Assembly (NCBI GenBank): GCA_947652115.1
Contig: OX393568.1
Coordinates: 4,802,517-4,866,516, forward strand
Direction of reading: 5' to 3'
DNA: 64,000 nt
Source: Blastomussa wellsi
Taxonomy: Eukaryota; Cnidaria; Anthozoa; Scleractinia; Plerogyridae
Shown here in pieces: positions 1 to 12,300 of this stretch. Under the pieces are notes generated by a model. That model saw only the letters and a list, made by a program, of their open reading frames with translations, was not told where the DNA came from and made no database searches. The position numbers and the translations under genes are program-made. Each line of letters begins with the position of its first letter. Within the stretch, counting starts at the first letter, position 1.

Positions 1-1314
1 TGCACGCGCTTCCAGTCTACAGAATTTCTTACCCTTAGGCATTGTATAATTAGACGAGTGGATCTGTGAAGGGCAATCAGTAATGTTTCTTTTTGGGAAG
101 ATTTTTTATTAAAAAAATGTATGTAGTTCGTCTGTTTTCTGTTTTGTCTATTTTTTATTTATTTTTTGTGTTACATTTTATCAATGAAAACCCCTTTTGG
201 GTATTATGGAAACGGAATAAATAAAGTTGAATTATGAATATTTTTATTATATTTGTCCAGCTCGAGGGCTTTTCTCTTCATCGCGTTTTGTTTACACACA
301 TCAATTCTCTTCCCGTGGGAATAGACTCGATCATTTTTTTTGGATAACAAAAGGGTACTTTATCTCGTACCGTTGCCAACGCCTGCTGAAAACCGACAAT
401 TTTGGTCGCGGGATATATCTTCTCGCTGAGAAACTTTCCAGAGAGTGCTTTAAATAATTCTTAAATTCTGGAGCACTCTGCCGAACGTGATGTATTTTAA
501 AATTCAACCTCTAGTCCTTTCTGACCACAGGACGCGGTTTGTTGTGACATAAATTATTCAGAGGGATTTATGCTTTGTTTCTCTGTAAAGTGAACATAAG
601 GTTTTTTTAGTGAGCGCTAGGGTTTTATCCCAGGCAAAAGTTGTTTATGACTACGCTACATGCCAGGTTAAAACACAGTAGATTTTGGGTCCTAAACGCC
701 AGCACAACACGCCCGTCAGGCCTTTTTACCTCGCGTGTCTAACACGCAACCTCCACCCACACGCTGTCTGAACATAAACGACTGACTTAGTTCAACCTGA
801 TTTATAAAAAAGGTCATCTTCCGAACTTTCTTTTGATGAAACGTAATAATCTCTAGTGATGTATACTTGAAAGTATTAAATGTGAATTGCCGACGTTTGG
901 GGCGATAGCGTGTCAACGATGCAAATGGACAATACTCGCACAGCATCAACTGTGTCGCTATAATCTTCGCACATTTGTTTGTTTACTGTGCCCTTTTTGG
1001 AAAGGGAGAAATTTTATTTACGTACGTTCCATTAGTTTACAATTACATATATCATGTATGCAAAAAGAAAAAAAGATGAAATGAAAGATACAATTGAAGC
1101 TGTGCTTCAGTTAAATTGCTATTACATTTGCAAGGTCACCTAAATATTCAGTTTGTACATAAAGAACTTCATCGCAGAAATTTCCCTATCAAACTATCGT
1201 ACGCCACCAAACACTTTCAATAAACAAGCTTGAAATATTACCATTACTTAATGGCACCGTTGTAACAATGCACAGACAAATTTAAGTTAAATTTTTTATG
1301 CCAAGCAATTACAG

Positions 1315-1510
1315 CACAGGGAGCCCATACAAGCGGTGTGTCTGTTTGAGCCGCAGAAACGGCAAAATACAACACCTGAGGTAAGTTTGCGTTTATTTTA
1401 TAGCCATTACGCGATATAAGTATACGATATTAATACTCTTCAATATTCCCATACATTTCTTTATAATTCGAACATCCAAACAGACACACCGCTTGTATGG
1501 GTTCCCTGTG
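1315..1510. mobile_element. 196-bp MITE with 7-bp target duplication
   Basis: The two ends are near-perfect inverted repeats of about 34 bp. The left arm begins CACAGGGAGCCCATACAAGC and the right arm ends with the complement of CACAGGGAACCCATACAAGC. ATTACAG occurs immediately outside both ends (1308-1314 and 1511-1517), a typical target-site duplication. The interior has no coding capacity. The superfamily is not certain; a 7-8 bp duplication would fit a hAT-like or related transposase acting in trans. Confidence 0.85.
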
Positions 1511-1966
1511 ATTACAGTGAAGAAACCTGTACGCACTCCTTGCCTTTGTACCTGAAGCGTTTACAACAGTTCCCACTATGCCAAGCCTAAGCTTCCATCA
1601 ACCCCACTCTCCTCCCCCTAAATATCTCTGTTGGCTGCCTTTTCCTCATTCAGAATTCTTAACCCGGATGCTCCGTGTTTGAAATTAATATTGCTCTTGA
1701 ACATTTTTAATTACTTAATTTTTAGTTTTTATTTATTTCTTTAAACCTGCCCAAGGCAGGTGAATATGTCGGATAGTCACTATTTCTCTGAAGCCTCTAT
1801 TTTCACTGGTCCAATGTGATAACTACTTCTATTGTTTTCTGGGGCCAGGAGCATCTTTGTGACGTTTTACCTATTGTTTTTCGAATTTTCTATGGCATGG
1901 TGTAAAGTAGTTGTGCAAACACTTTTCCGTGCTATATCAACAAGCGCGAGTGGAATAATTGTTTTA

Positions 1967-2404
1967 TTAAAGTGCACCTAACCCCAAAATATTTTTTTCT
2001 CTAGAATAAACCTTTGCACCAATTTGAAATGCATTGCACCTTTTTACCAAATTCTGATAATTTATAGCATTCAAAAGTTACGATAAACTGTGCATCATTT
2101 GTTCCACTACTGAGTCAGAAGGGGCGTGGGTCTATTCCCGATTTGACATCACAAACTGATTTGCATGCATGTTTACAAAGACTTGATGCGATGCAAATCA
2201 TTTTGTGACGTCAAATCAGGAATAGACCCACGCCCCTTCTGACTCGGTTGTGGAACAAATGATGCACAGTTTTTCATAACGTTTGAATGCTATAACTAGC
2301 CAGAATTTGGAGATTTGGAGAAATGATAGGTGCAATGCGTTTCAAACTGGTGCAAAGGTATATTTTAACCAAAAAAAAATAAATAGGGGTTAGGTGTACT
2401 TTAA
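1967..2404. mobile_element. TTAA-bounded palindromic MITE, family A copy 1
   Basis: This is an almost full-length palindrome. The left end TTAAAGTGCACCTAACCCC is mirrored at the right end, where GGGGTTAGGTGTACTTTAA is read. The arms then pair through a GACTCAGAAGGGGCG-type block (2110-2125, mirrored at 2233-2248) to a small centre near 2180. Copies lie at 39003-39439 and about 47320-47692. TTAA at both edges is the target duplication of piggyBac-type elements, so non-autonomous piggyBac-like mobilisation is the likely origin (inference). Confidence 0.85.
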
Positions 2405-3245
2405 AAACGCCCCCAAAATATGATATAAACATTGCAAAAATATATTCTTTTAAAGAGAGTACACCTACCACATTTGTAAGCAAATGGTATATGAGCTCAG
2501 ATACCATTGCCTCTAAACCAATCAGAACTCAGGAAATCCAATATACCATAGCTAGTTTGACATAACATGAAATATCCCACTTGCACTTCAATGTTCTCTT
2601 CGAAGGCCAAATGATCCAACAACGGAAACCATCTCTGAAACAGACCATATTCACGATAGCTGCCATGATGGTTTTCATATTGTAATGCAAAAAGCCATGT
2701 TGTCTGCCAGGGGGCAAACATTGAAATAATGGCGTTTCTCGGAAAATCGGACGGTCCAAAAAGTGAAGTATCTGCAGTAAAGCCACATTTGAGAGCCAAG
2801 TTATGGAATAATGATTTGATTATAAAGTTAGTTTGAAATATTTACTCGATACCTTTACTTGTTAACTACGCAAGCCGTTTTCTCTTTTATAAAGTGCCAA
2901 AATTGCGTTCAACTTAGAACATTTAAACTACAAAACAGAAGCCAAAGCATGGCTATGAAAAAATATCAAACACGATAAGAAACCAGCTGAAATTTGTCGA
3001 TTTAGGCTTGTTTTCCCCCTCACAAATCACGTGCCTAATTTTCATTACAATGTGAAAATAAACATGGCGGCTATCGTGAATAAGGTCTATTCACTGCTAT
3101 ATGGCGAAACTGTTGCCATTAGGAATTACTTGATAGATATATAACACGCAATTAGCGGACGGTCTTTACCCTGAAGATGACCTAGTGTCGAACACGTTCG
3201 GTATTTACTGTTTAATTTTTTGCCTTGTTAGCCTTGTATGTATCA

Positions 3246-3251
3246 TTTATT
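3246..3251 (-). terminator. Candidate poly(A) signal of the OSCA/TMEM63-type gene
   Basis: AATAAA on the minus strand lies 145 bases past the stop codon at 3396. It is the first canonical hexamer downstream. No transcript data are available to confirm its use. Confidence 0.45.
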
Positions 3252-3395
3252 TCTAAATAACTACACCCAAGTTGAAGATTATTAAACCAAAAGTTAAAAA
3301 CGCTATTTAAAGACAAAGTAACTCATGCTACGTTACTCAGCTATCACGTCATGTAACAGGTCCCATTCAGTCCACATACCGAATTATCTAACAGT

Positions 3396-6300
3396 TTAAA
3401 GAGGAGCTTCGCTCAGAGAATGTCTGCCACACGAAGCGGTTGGGGTAATATCAGGCGACATCTCTTCATAGTCGTACAAGTAACTTGCATTAGTGGATGA
3501 CGTACTGAAGCCGTACATTGGAGGAACACTGTGGTTTCTTACATAGCTTTGGGCGACCTCCTGTAAAGTAACACGTTACGCTTTTAGTTGTCATAGGTAC
3601 ATGTATCTACATGTATGACAAGAGATACGAAATATATGAATAAAATGTGACCTGTCGTACAGAACGTACAGTGAAGAAATCTACCCAAAGTTGTTTGCAG
3701 CATAAGCAACTGCAATAGGCCATTTCCGAGTTCTTTTTTTGCCTCAGCATCAAAACGAGTCTAAGTGCGAAACCATTCATATGAAAATGCGTTTTACCTG
3801 CATCTTCATTCTCATGTTTTACCTGCATCTTCATTCTCAACTCGTTTTGAAACTAGGGGAAAAGGGAACTCGGAAATGGCCAATTAAAGAACCATGATAA
3901 ATAATCAAGGCCAAATTTTAATTGTTGTCTTTCAATACAGTGCAGATTCAAGCGGGTGGTTTGCAGTTCCATGTCACGACCTGCCTTCCAGCTAACACAT
4001 CACACATAACAGGTAACATATCACACTTAACGCTACTCACCATACATCTCACGTCACACATCACATATCACGCAATTATTACATATCACACGTCACACAT
4101 CACGTCACATACCACATCGCAAATCAAATGTCAAATCACATATCCAACATACGTCAGGTCAGAGTCCAGCGGACGTTAGACATAACACACACTTTTAATC
4201 ACTAATCACCCATCCCATATCACAAATCCCAAATCACACATCACGTCACGTGAAACAGCACAATACATGTCACAAATCATATCACATTTCATATTACACA
4301 ACAGACGTGACGTCAGGAAGCCCAGCGCACGTTACCCATAACATAACGCTTCACATCACACATCACCCACCACACATCGCCCAACACAAAGCACACATCA
4401 CCCAACACATCGTGAACCCACCTGTAGGAAATGCGGGCTTGCTTCTGTCAACCCAGTCGCCATATTAAGTGACAAGCACATTGAAGGTTTAAGGCAGTGT
4501 TGCTGAATAAATAAGAAAAACAAGATCGTGATGACTGGCAGAGGAAGAATAGCCAAAGACGCGGCGATTGACTCCTTTAAGCTCAGAATTCCAGTTATAA
4601 GCAGATGAAACACGATCATTCCCGCGATAATTCTGAAAAAAAAAAACAAACGAAAGACGTCAACCTCTGTCCTAGTGGTTCCACTGCATCAGAGAAAAAC
4701 GTGTTGGTTCGAAAGGTCCAGATTCTAACCGTGAAAGTTTCACTTCACTGCCACAGTGCCTTAACCCACCATACCGCTGATGTACTGGCAATATGCTAGG
4801 GATAGTCATAGGGCAAGGCGAGCTGGGGTACCGTACTCAGCAGAATCCCATCCAGTAAAGCCTTCTTAGCACAACTCTCGTACAGCTGCCGGCGCTTAAC
4901 TCCGGTTTCTGTAACATGAAGCGGCTAGGAGTGTTGTTAACCCCCTCCCCCCACCCTAGATGGGATGTTAGTCCATCGCAGGTTACTCCCCAACATTCTG
5001 TAAGGTTACTCCAACAATTCGCCCGCTACCCTATACCCTATACTCCTGGCGGAGAGAGGCACTGCGATAGTAACGTTTCTTGCCCAAAAACACATCGCAG
5101 TGCCCAGACCAGGGTTCGAACCCGGACCGTTTGATTAGAGTCAGCAGTCACACTAACCGCTAGGCCTTCGCTTCTCCCATTTAGGAAGTAATATATCAAA
5201 CACGAGAGACCGTGTTTCGTCATATTTTCAAACACCGAGAAGAGAGTTGAAAATACGACGCGCAGCGGAGTATTTTTGACGAACTTCGAGGTATATATCT
5301 TCTCAGTCGAAACTAAAACTACAGAGAAAACGGAGAAATAAAATCGTAAAAATCTATGCTAATTAAGATCACATTTCCAAACCACGGTTACGGTTCTGAT
5401 GGGAAAGGCATTTTCACATGTATGCACTCTCACCTGTTGAAAACTATTGGCCACATGCGTCCACCACAACTGTACACCGGGATGTAAACACAGAGTATCT
5501 GATGCATCCATGCTATGTAACCAAATCCAAAGTAAAGAGCAACGAATGGAGTGATGAGAGGAGCCTGGACCGAGTACGACATGCCCAAGATAAGAACGAA
5601 CAAATGATCGGTGTACTGCAAAGAAAAGCCAATGACAGATTACACATACTATCGACACTGGACTCTCACACGAGCCATGATTTCTACATTTAGGGTGCAC
5701 CAATGAACTTTTGTCCAGTTTTGATATATCAAAATTCAAACATGCATGTTTGTAAATGACAAAATTCAAACATGCATGTTTGTAAATTATGTATGTATTT
5801 TTGATGTAAATAAAGTTTGCATGTTTGTACTTCCTGCCCAACTTCTATATTAGTTTTGTTTTCTTTGTATCAAGTCTCTTGTGGGAATTACCAAGCAAAA
5901 GAACATTCGTAAATTTACGATTTATCAAACATGGGTAAGGTGAAGTCTGCATACGAGCCTAGTGGCCCATCAGGCCGGAGCTTATCCCGGTTTCTGTGGC
6001 ATGAAGTGAGAGAGAGTATTTCTACTCCTCCCTGGATGGGATGCTAGTATTTCTACTCACCCTGGATGGGATGCTAGTCCATCGCAGGGTTACCCCCCAG
6101 CAGTAAATTTGCCAATATCCATTTATACACTTGGGTGAAGAGAGGCACTGTGAAAGTAAAGTGTCTTGCCCAAGAACACAACGCAGTGCCCCGGCTAGAG
6201 GCTCGAACCCGGACCGTCCGATCCGGGATCCAGCGTACTAACCATTAGGCCACTGCGCCTCCCACAGGGGTTATCGTATTACATAATGACCACGCATTGT

Positions 6301-9300
6301 ACGGTTGACAACACCCCAAAGACGGGGCATGAACAATCAATTTAAGACAATAAACGGATCAGTGTAGAGCTATGACGTTAGAATTCCCAGCATCTCTGCG
6401 AAGAGCCAAGGCAGAGAATCTAAAGAGACGTCCTTGGGCGACGGCTACAATGGGGCGCACGCCATTAAACATTGGTTACGACGAGAAAAAAAGACTACAT
6501 AGTGTTAGATACTCACCACTCGATCATACATCACGTGGGGTGGTCTCCAGGCCGCCTCGTCCTCCCTGGGAGTGTGGCAAAACCACTTCCGCTTGATAGG
6601 AATCAGAATCAGATCCACGACTCGCAGGAGTTCCAATGAAAACCCGGTTAAGGAACGCAGCATAATGTAGCAAATGAAAAACGTCGCCTGCGCTGGCAGA
6701 GAGTCGGCCAGGAAACCTGGTATATCTTCGGGTTTTCTTAATATTTCTTTAAGCTTTGTCAGCGCTGCTGAGCCAGCAGACAGGAAGAGGAACTGATTGA
6801 CAATCTGTTGATTGATCATTCATTTTAGAGCGACTTTCGATCGAGTGTCGAAAGTAAATTAGGGAATTGCTTTGGTTTTGTAATTGATCTACTACGCTCA
6901 GTGATAGGCTTAAAAATCTCGCGCCACTTTTTCACCCAAATTTAATACTTCGAGTTCTGATTGGATCATTGGATTGTTTCAGTCCTTTGTGACTGGCCAA
7001 AGCAGCTACTTTGGTTTTAGTTTTATGACACTAAATTAAACGAACATTTTTTTTTTTAATTTGTGGAACTAATGTCCTTATGCATTCTTATAGTAGATTC
7101 TAGAAAACGTTACATGAAGCGAACGGATCCGTACAATTATACAATTCAATTCAATTAATAATCTTCATTTCCTTTGGACGGTGCGCACTTTGCACAATCT
7201 ATGAATCTTTCTTTTTTTCTGTGCAGTGCTAAAATCAATCCACCGAAAGGCCGCTCGACACCTTGCGAACCTAACGGAGCCAACAGGCACAAAAAGTGAC
7301 ATTTTTGTGAAACTTGTCAACAAATCTAACGTTACTGTGCATGCCACGTGTGCATGCATGCCACGTGTGCATAGGGCTGCTTACCAGTCGTTTCGTAGCC
7401 GCGCAAGCTTCGTACCCAGCTATCATAAAGTTGGTTCCTTTTGAGTACGAGAACTAATCAGTGTTTTTACTCTGTAGGTCCGTAGTGGTGGTTACGCTCA
7501 AAGAACTTGAAATAGTCAGTGTTTTTAGCTGGGTACGAATCGACTAAACTGTTGGGTACGTATCGCTTGGGCTGGGAACGACGTTTACGTGGGTACGAAA
7601 TGACCGGATACCATAGGGCTCCTGGATAAACTTTTAGTTTTTTTACACCGTTTTTCGTTTCTTTTTTTAAGGAGTGGGTATATTTAAATATAAGCCTTTT
7701 ACCATGGGGTTATGACAATGTACAAACTTTCCAAATTCCACAGTTTTCATTTACATTTTATGACTACAACAAGCAACTTACTAAATTTTAAAATATCAAA
7801 CATAGATAAAAATGAACAGCTAAATTAAAGACTGAAACATGCCATTATAAACATCGTTTTGCAACATTCGAAACAATCCTGAAAAAATCGTTAATTAACA
7901 AGAAGAAAAGAAAAATAAAATCTTCACACGTACATAACAACTTCGTAAGTTGAAAAGGTTCCAAGGGAATATTCATCGTTCGCAAAGCAGAATTTTTTTT
8001 TGTATTTTAATGATATTTAGCAGAATGGATTTTTCTTTTGTCGCAAAAATATCACAGACAAATTGCATCCGTAGGTTAAACATGTTGCATTACCACAAAG
8101 ATGAAAAGCTTTCCCAAAACAGATCTGTCCACTTCACTCTGGCAAGGCATTCCTCCAAACTTGGTAATCTTTTGTAAAATCTAGAAACAGAAAACGAAAA
8201 GAACTGGCTACATGTACTAACCTTGCATTGTGAGCAGAAGTTTCAATTTCTGTAATTATAATACCTGACTCCTTTCAAATAAAGAAAATGTTTTGCAAGA
8301 AAGAAAGAGATTCACCTCTGGAGATAATTGGGAGCATTTTGATACAAATAAATAAACCTGTTACTAACTGAGTGTGGGGGGCAATAATGGGGAATATTGA
8401 CCCAAGGATGTGGACGAGTTTTAAAACAAATTTATTGAGAGAGAATATTTACACGCGTTCGTTTTGCTGGTTTAGTCGCAGATTTTGAATTTGCCCGTTT
8501 TCATTAACAAAAAATACACGGCTTATAGTGTATTACCATTTTAATGGAAACGATCCATATGGTAAAATCCTGACCAAGAAAGAACCAATCAAAACACTCA
8601 AATTTACCTCAAGACTACCTTGCCATATAATAACAATTATTTTCAATTATCTGAATTTAAAGATAAGAAAACTTTCAACTTTTTCGGATTCCCAATCGCA
8701 TTGGTTAGTAATGTTTTTTCTTTGTAAATAAAGATCTGTAAGTAGAAAAATATCATAACAATACATCTGAACAGTGACAAAACTAGACTTACCAGTGGCA
8801 AAATTGCAAAAAATACCCACAGCACGATACTGGACAGAAATCCTTCAATAATTCCCCTTACAAATTCATTATAGGAGAGAACTGCAAATTCAAAATAAAA
8901 AAACGTAATTACCGAGAGATGTGTAATGCTGCCGTGAAGCTGATACAAGAACAGCACTGATAAGCTCATAAAAGCACACTGCTTTCCTCTTGACAAGTAC
9001 CTTAACCAAAACCTTTGTGACCCTGATGAATACTTTCCCAAGCAAGTAAACTTATATTTGTCATAGCAATTGAAGCAGAAAAGAAAAACTGTTAACTTAT
9101 CAACTGTTTGTTCGCCAATTGCCGTTCAACCATTCAGATGAGCGAATTGCCTGATTTCAAACGAGAGGGGGACTGGGTCCGAGTCTGTATATTATGGGAT
9201 TATTCAAAACAAGACCCACCTACTCAGAAGGAGCACACCGAGCTTTACAAGATACTCAAGTTTGGTGCTTATTGGTCTAATATTGAACGAGATACAGCCA

Positions 9301-12300
9301 ACCAAAAACTCCAAAAATTTACTAAGAAATGTATGGAGTCCGGACAAAGTGTCCGGCAATCCATACATTTCTTAGTAAATTTTCAAGTTTTTGAATGGCT
9401 ATATCTCCTTCAATATTGCCCTGATTAACAGGTCTTGTGTTGAATAATCCCATAATATACGGATTTCGTTTCCAGTCCCCCAGTATGAAATCGGGCAATG
9501 GATCAAACAGAAAAATGGACCAGAATGCCATGCGTGTCAATGCTGCTCTTGGCACTGTGGTCGCAATGCAGACATCCAGCGCATCTCAATGGAACACAAT
9601 TAAAAAATCCAGCAGGAGAAATTAAATTAACTCAGATCAACTTAAAACTTTAGAGCTTGCAACATTGATGAGATGTCATCATTAATCGAACCAAAGCCTC
9701 TTTATGCCACACTATTCAGCAAGGAATTCAGTATTCTAGGATTGCAGCGGTTCAGAGCCACCTTAACTTTCAAAAATGTTTTCAGCTGCCTACATTTTGC
9801 CATATTGGGCCCAAATGAAACCAATAAATTTCTTTCCTCATCATGATCTTACCTGGTTGTAGAAAAGGAACCACTTCTGCAATGTTTTTTAAAGCAATTA
9901 ATGATGAGATGAAACCAACAGGGACTGTCCAGAAAAACACCAGCAAAAATATAGCACCATAAATCAATGCTACACAAGCTTTTCTGTCAAAACAAAAAGG
10001 CATTATAATAATTATAACCATTTTTACTGAGTTCTTATGTGACACGCGTCCCGCATACTGCTAGGATCAGCAAAATTTGCCATCACTCTCATTTCCACAA
10101 CTCATGATGATAGCGACATTGCTGATCTTAGCAGTATGCGGGACGCATGTCACATAAGAACTCAATAAAAATGACCTAGCTCTCCGTGAGTTCTCGTAGC
10201 TCAGTGGATAGAGCACCCGCCCGGTGTTCGGGAAGTCATGGGTTTGATTCCTGTTGGGGACTCAGAATTTTTCTTTGTCCCACGCTCGTGTCATGTTGAT
10301 TAATTAATCTTTCACAATTATAAACCATTTTTATTGTTTAGTAACTAAATCATATTATGAGCGTCAAAAGAGTTACAACTATGCAACTATGCAACCTCCA
10401 ACCAAACTGACATGTTCCTCCTAGACGCTCATTCCCAGGATCTCTCGTCATCTCACCCTCCCGGAGCTCTGGGAGGACAGGACCGGAAGACGAGAGACCC
10501 TGAGATAACAATAATCAAGACCTCAGGGCTCGAACTTAACTTTTTAGTCTATACTAGTTCCTACTAGCAAATTTGCAAACCAACTAGCACGTTTTTATGT
10601 AAAAATTAAAATTCTTGTTGATACTTTTGAAGTAATGAGCTGAAAAGGTAAACAAAAATGTTTGTTCGTACTTTCTTTCGAATTTCTTGACATCAAACTC
10701 AATTTGAACAGCTTCCTTGAAATGTTTTGGAGACAGGGATGATTCTTACTCACAAATGTTCACCAGTGAATATTTTTCTCTCTGACAAAACACTCGCATT
10801 TTGCGAGTTTGCAGGCGTTAATTTTGAGCCCTGGACGAAGGCATACATAAGGACGCTTTTGAGCCAATTTAGCCTGATGCTATGAGAATTTGCAGCCACA
10901 AAATATACGTTAAATTATTCCATGTTCTTGATGTAATATTCTACTATGTTGTCATAAGATTTGGGGCATGTGATTCCTGTTGTTAAGGAGAGTACATAGT
11001 TTAAACTGATCATAAACTATTCTTAGATTATTCTTTTCATTTTAAATTTTCGAGATGCATAGATAACAACTTACGACAGTATGACAAAAATCTTACATTT
11101 ACATGTAATTCAGGTGAATTGCCTTAAACCAAAGAAAACAGTGTAAATTTGTAGCGAACCTTCTCCAAAGACCATCACCAAGATTGCTCCAGATGACACT
11201 TGACACCTCCGGTGCTGGCATCATTTCCATGTGCAGGGGGGAGTTATCCCATCCTACCTGGACAGCTGTGGTCGCCATGCGCAGAGATCGGAAAATCACA
11301 AAGGCACACGGAAAAATATGGTGCTCTTGATTAATGTCGTCCTCCAGTTTCCTCTGAAGTGTCTGTGCAGTAACAAACAGAGTCATTATGCAATGATAAG
11401 CATGTCTTGGTGTCAAGTCATAAATACATTCCATAATTAATAATGGCATTAAACTTTAAGCTCTTTCTAAGTGTAAGCATTGTTCCCAAAATGGTGTGTC
11501 TGTAGATATGCCCTATTTACCTACTAGAAGATGGGTATCCATGTTCTATAAGAAAATAATGCCTGCTTGAGGTCTAGAAAAGCTGCTAGTGGATGTGCAC
11601 TATTATTCTTCTGTTCTTTTAGTCGAAGAAATTTTAACTTGATATTTGTCGCTCTTGTCTTAATTAATAATTATGTCCTTTCGTAATCTTTGTCATTGTA
11701 AATATATTGATTAACCATTTTATCTTTGCTCAACCCAACTCGATTAGCCTTGCTAAATTTGGGTGGACAAACTTATCACTGTAATTATAATAAATGTTGT
11801 TGTTGTTGTTGCCCGAGCTGTCAGGCAAAGGCATTCAGCTTCTTTTCTAAACCTCAAAAGGGCAATATTTTCTTATAGGACATTGGGAAACCCATCTTCT
11901 AGCTGGTTTAGAATATAGCATTAAAAATCCTAAAAAAATTACCAAATTTCTGGCACTCACTGTTCAATAGCTCTTCCACATTTTCGTCTCCCCACTCACC
12001 TGACGTTTTAGCAGCCATAATAAACGGAATAAATTAGAAGACAACTCTAAAAGATTGTCGCCACCGTTTTTTTTTTTCAATTCACAACGCAACACAAAGT
12101 AAATCCAAGATACCGGGCTTCAAAACTTTTTGTCCATGTTCTATTGAAAATAAAGGCCACTGAGATTCCATGGCGAGCATACAGGGCTACCGGTATATTC
12201 TAAACAGCAATAGAACCTAACAGATTGTCTAGAGTGCATTCATGTAGATCTTGAAGAATGCTCGCAGATACTGTAGGTAGTGGTACTGTAGAGTTCACAC

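Larger units (their letters stand above)
1..3395. other. Gene-free left flank
   Basis: I see no supportable coding exon here. An AATAAATAAA run at 216-226 could be the poly(A) signal of a plus-strand gene ending left of the window, but nothing else supports that. The stretch holds two inverted-repeat elements (1315-1510 and 1967-2404). At about 2470-2810 there is AT-rich sequence related to the dispersed repeat at 31210-31485. The open frames between 2497 and 2799 lie in that repeat and look non-coding. Confidence 0.5.

Noticed and set aside
2497..2799. Minus-strand 100-codon frame
   Set aside because: Lies in AT-rich DNA related to a dispersed repeat at 31210, and two overlapping frames compete there.
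10188..10263. Functional tRNA gene
   Set aside because: The cloverleaf is plausible but the anticodon stem is mismatched, the base before the anticodon is not T, and a SINE-like tail follows.
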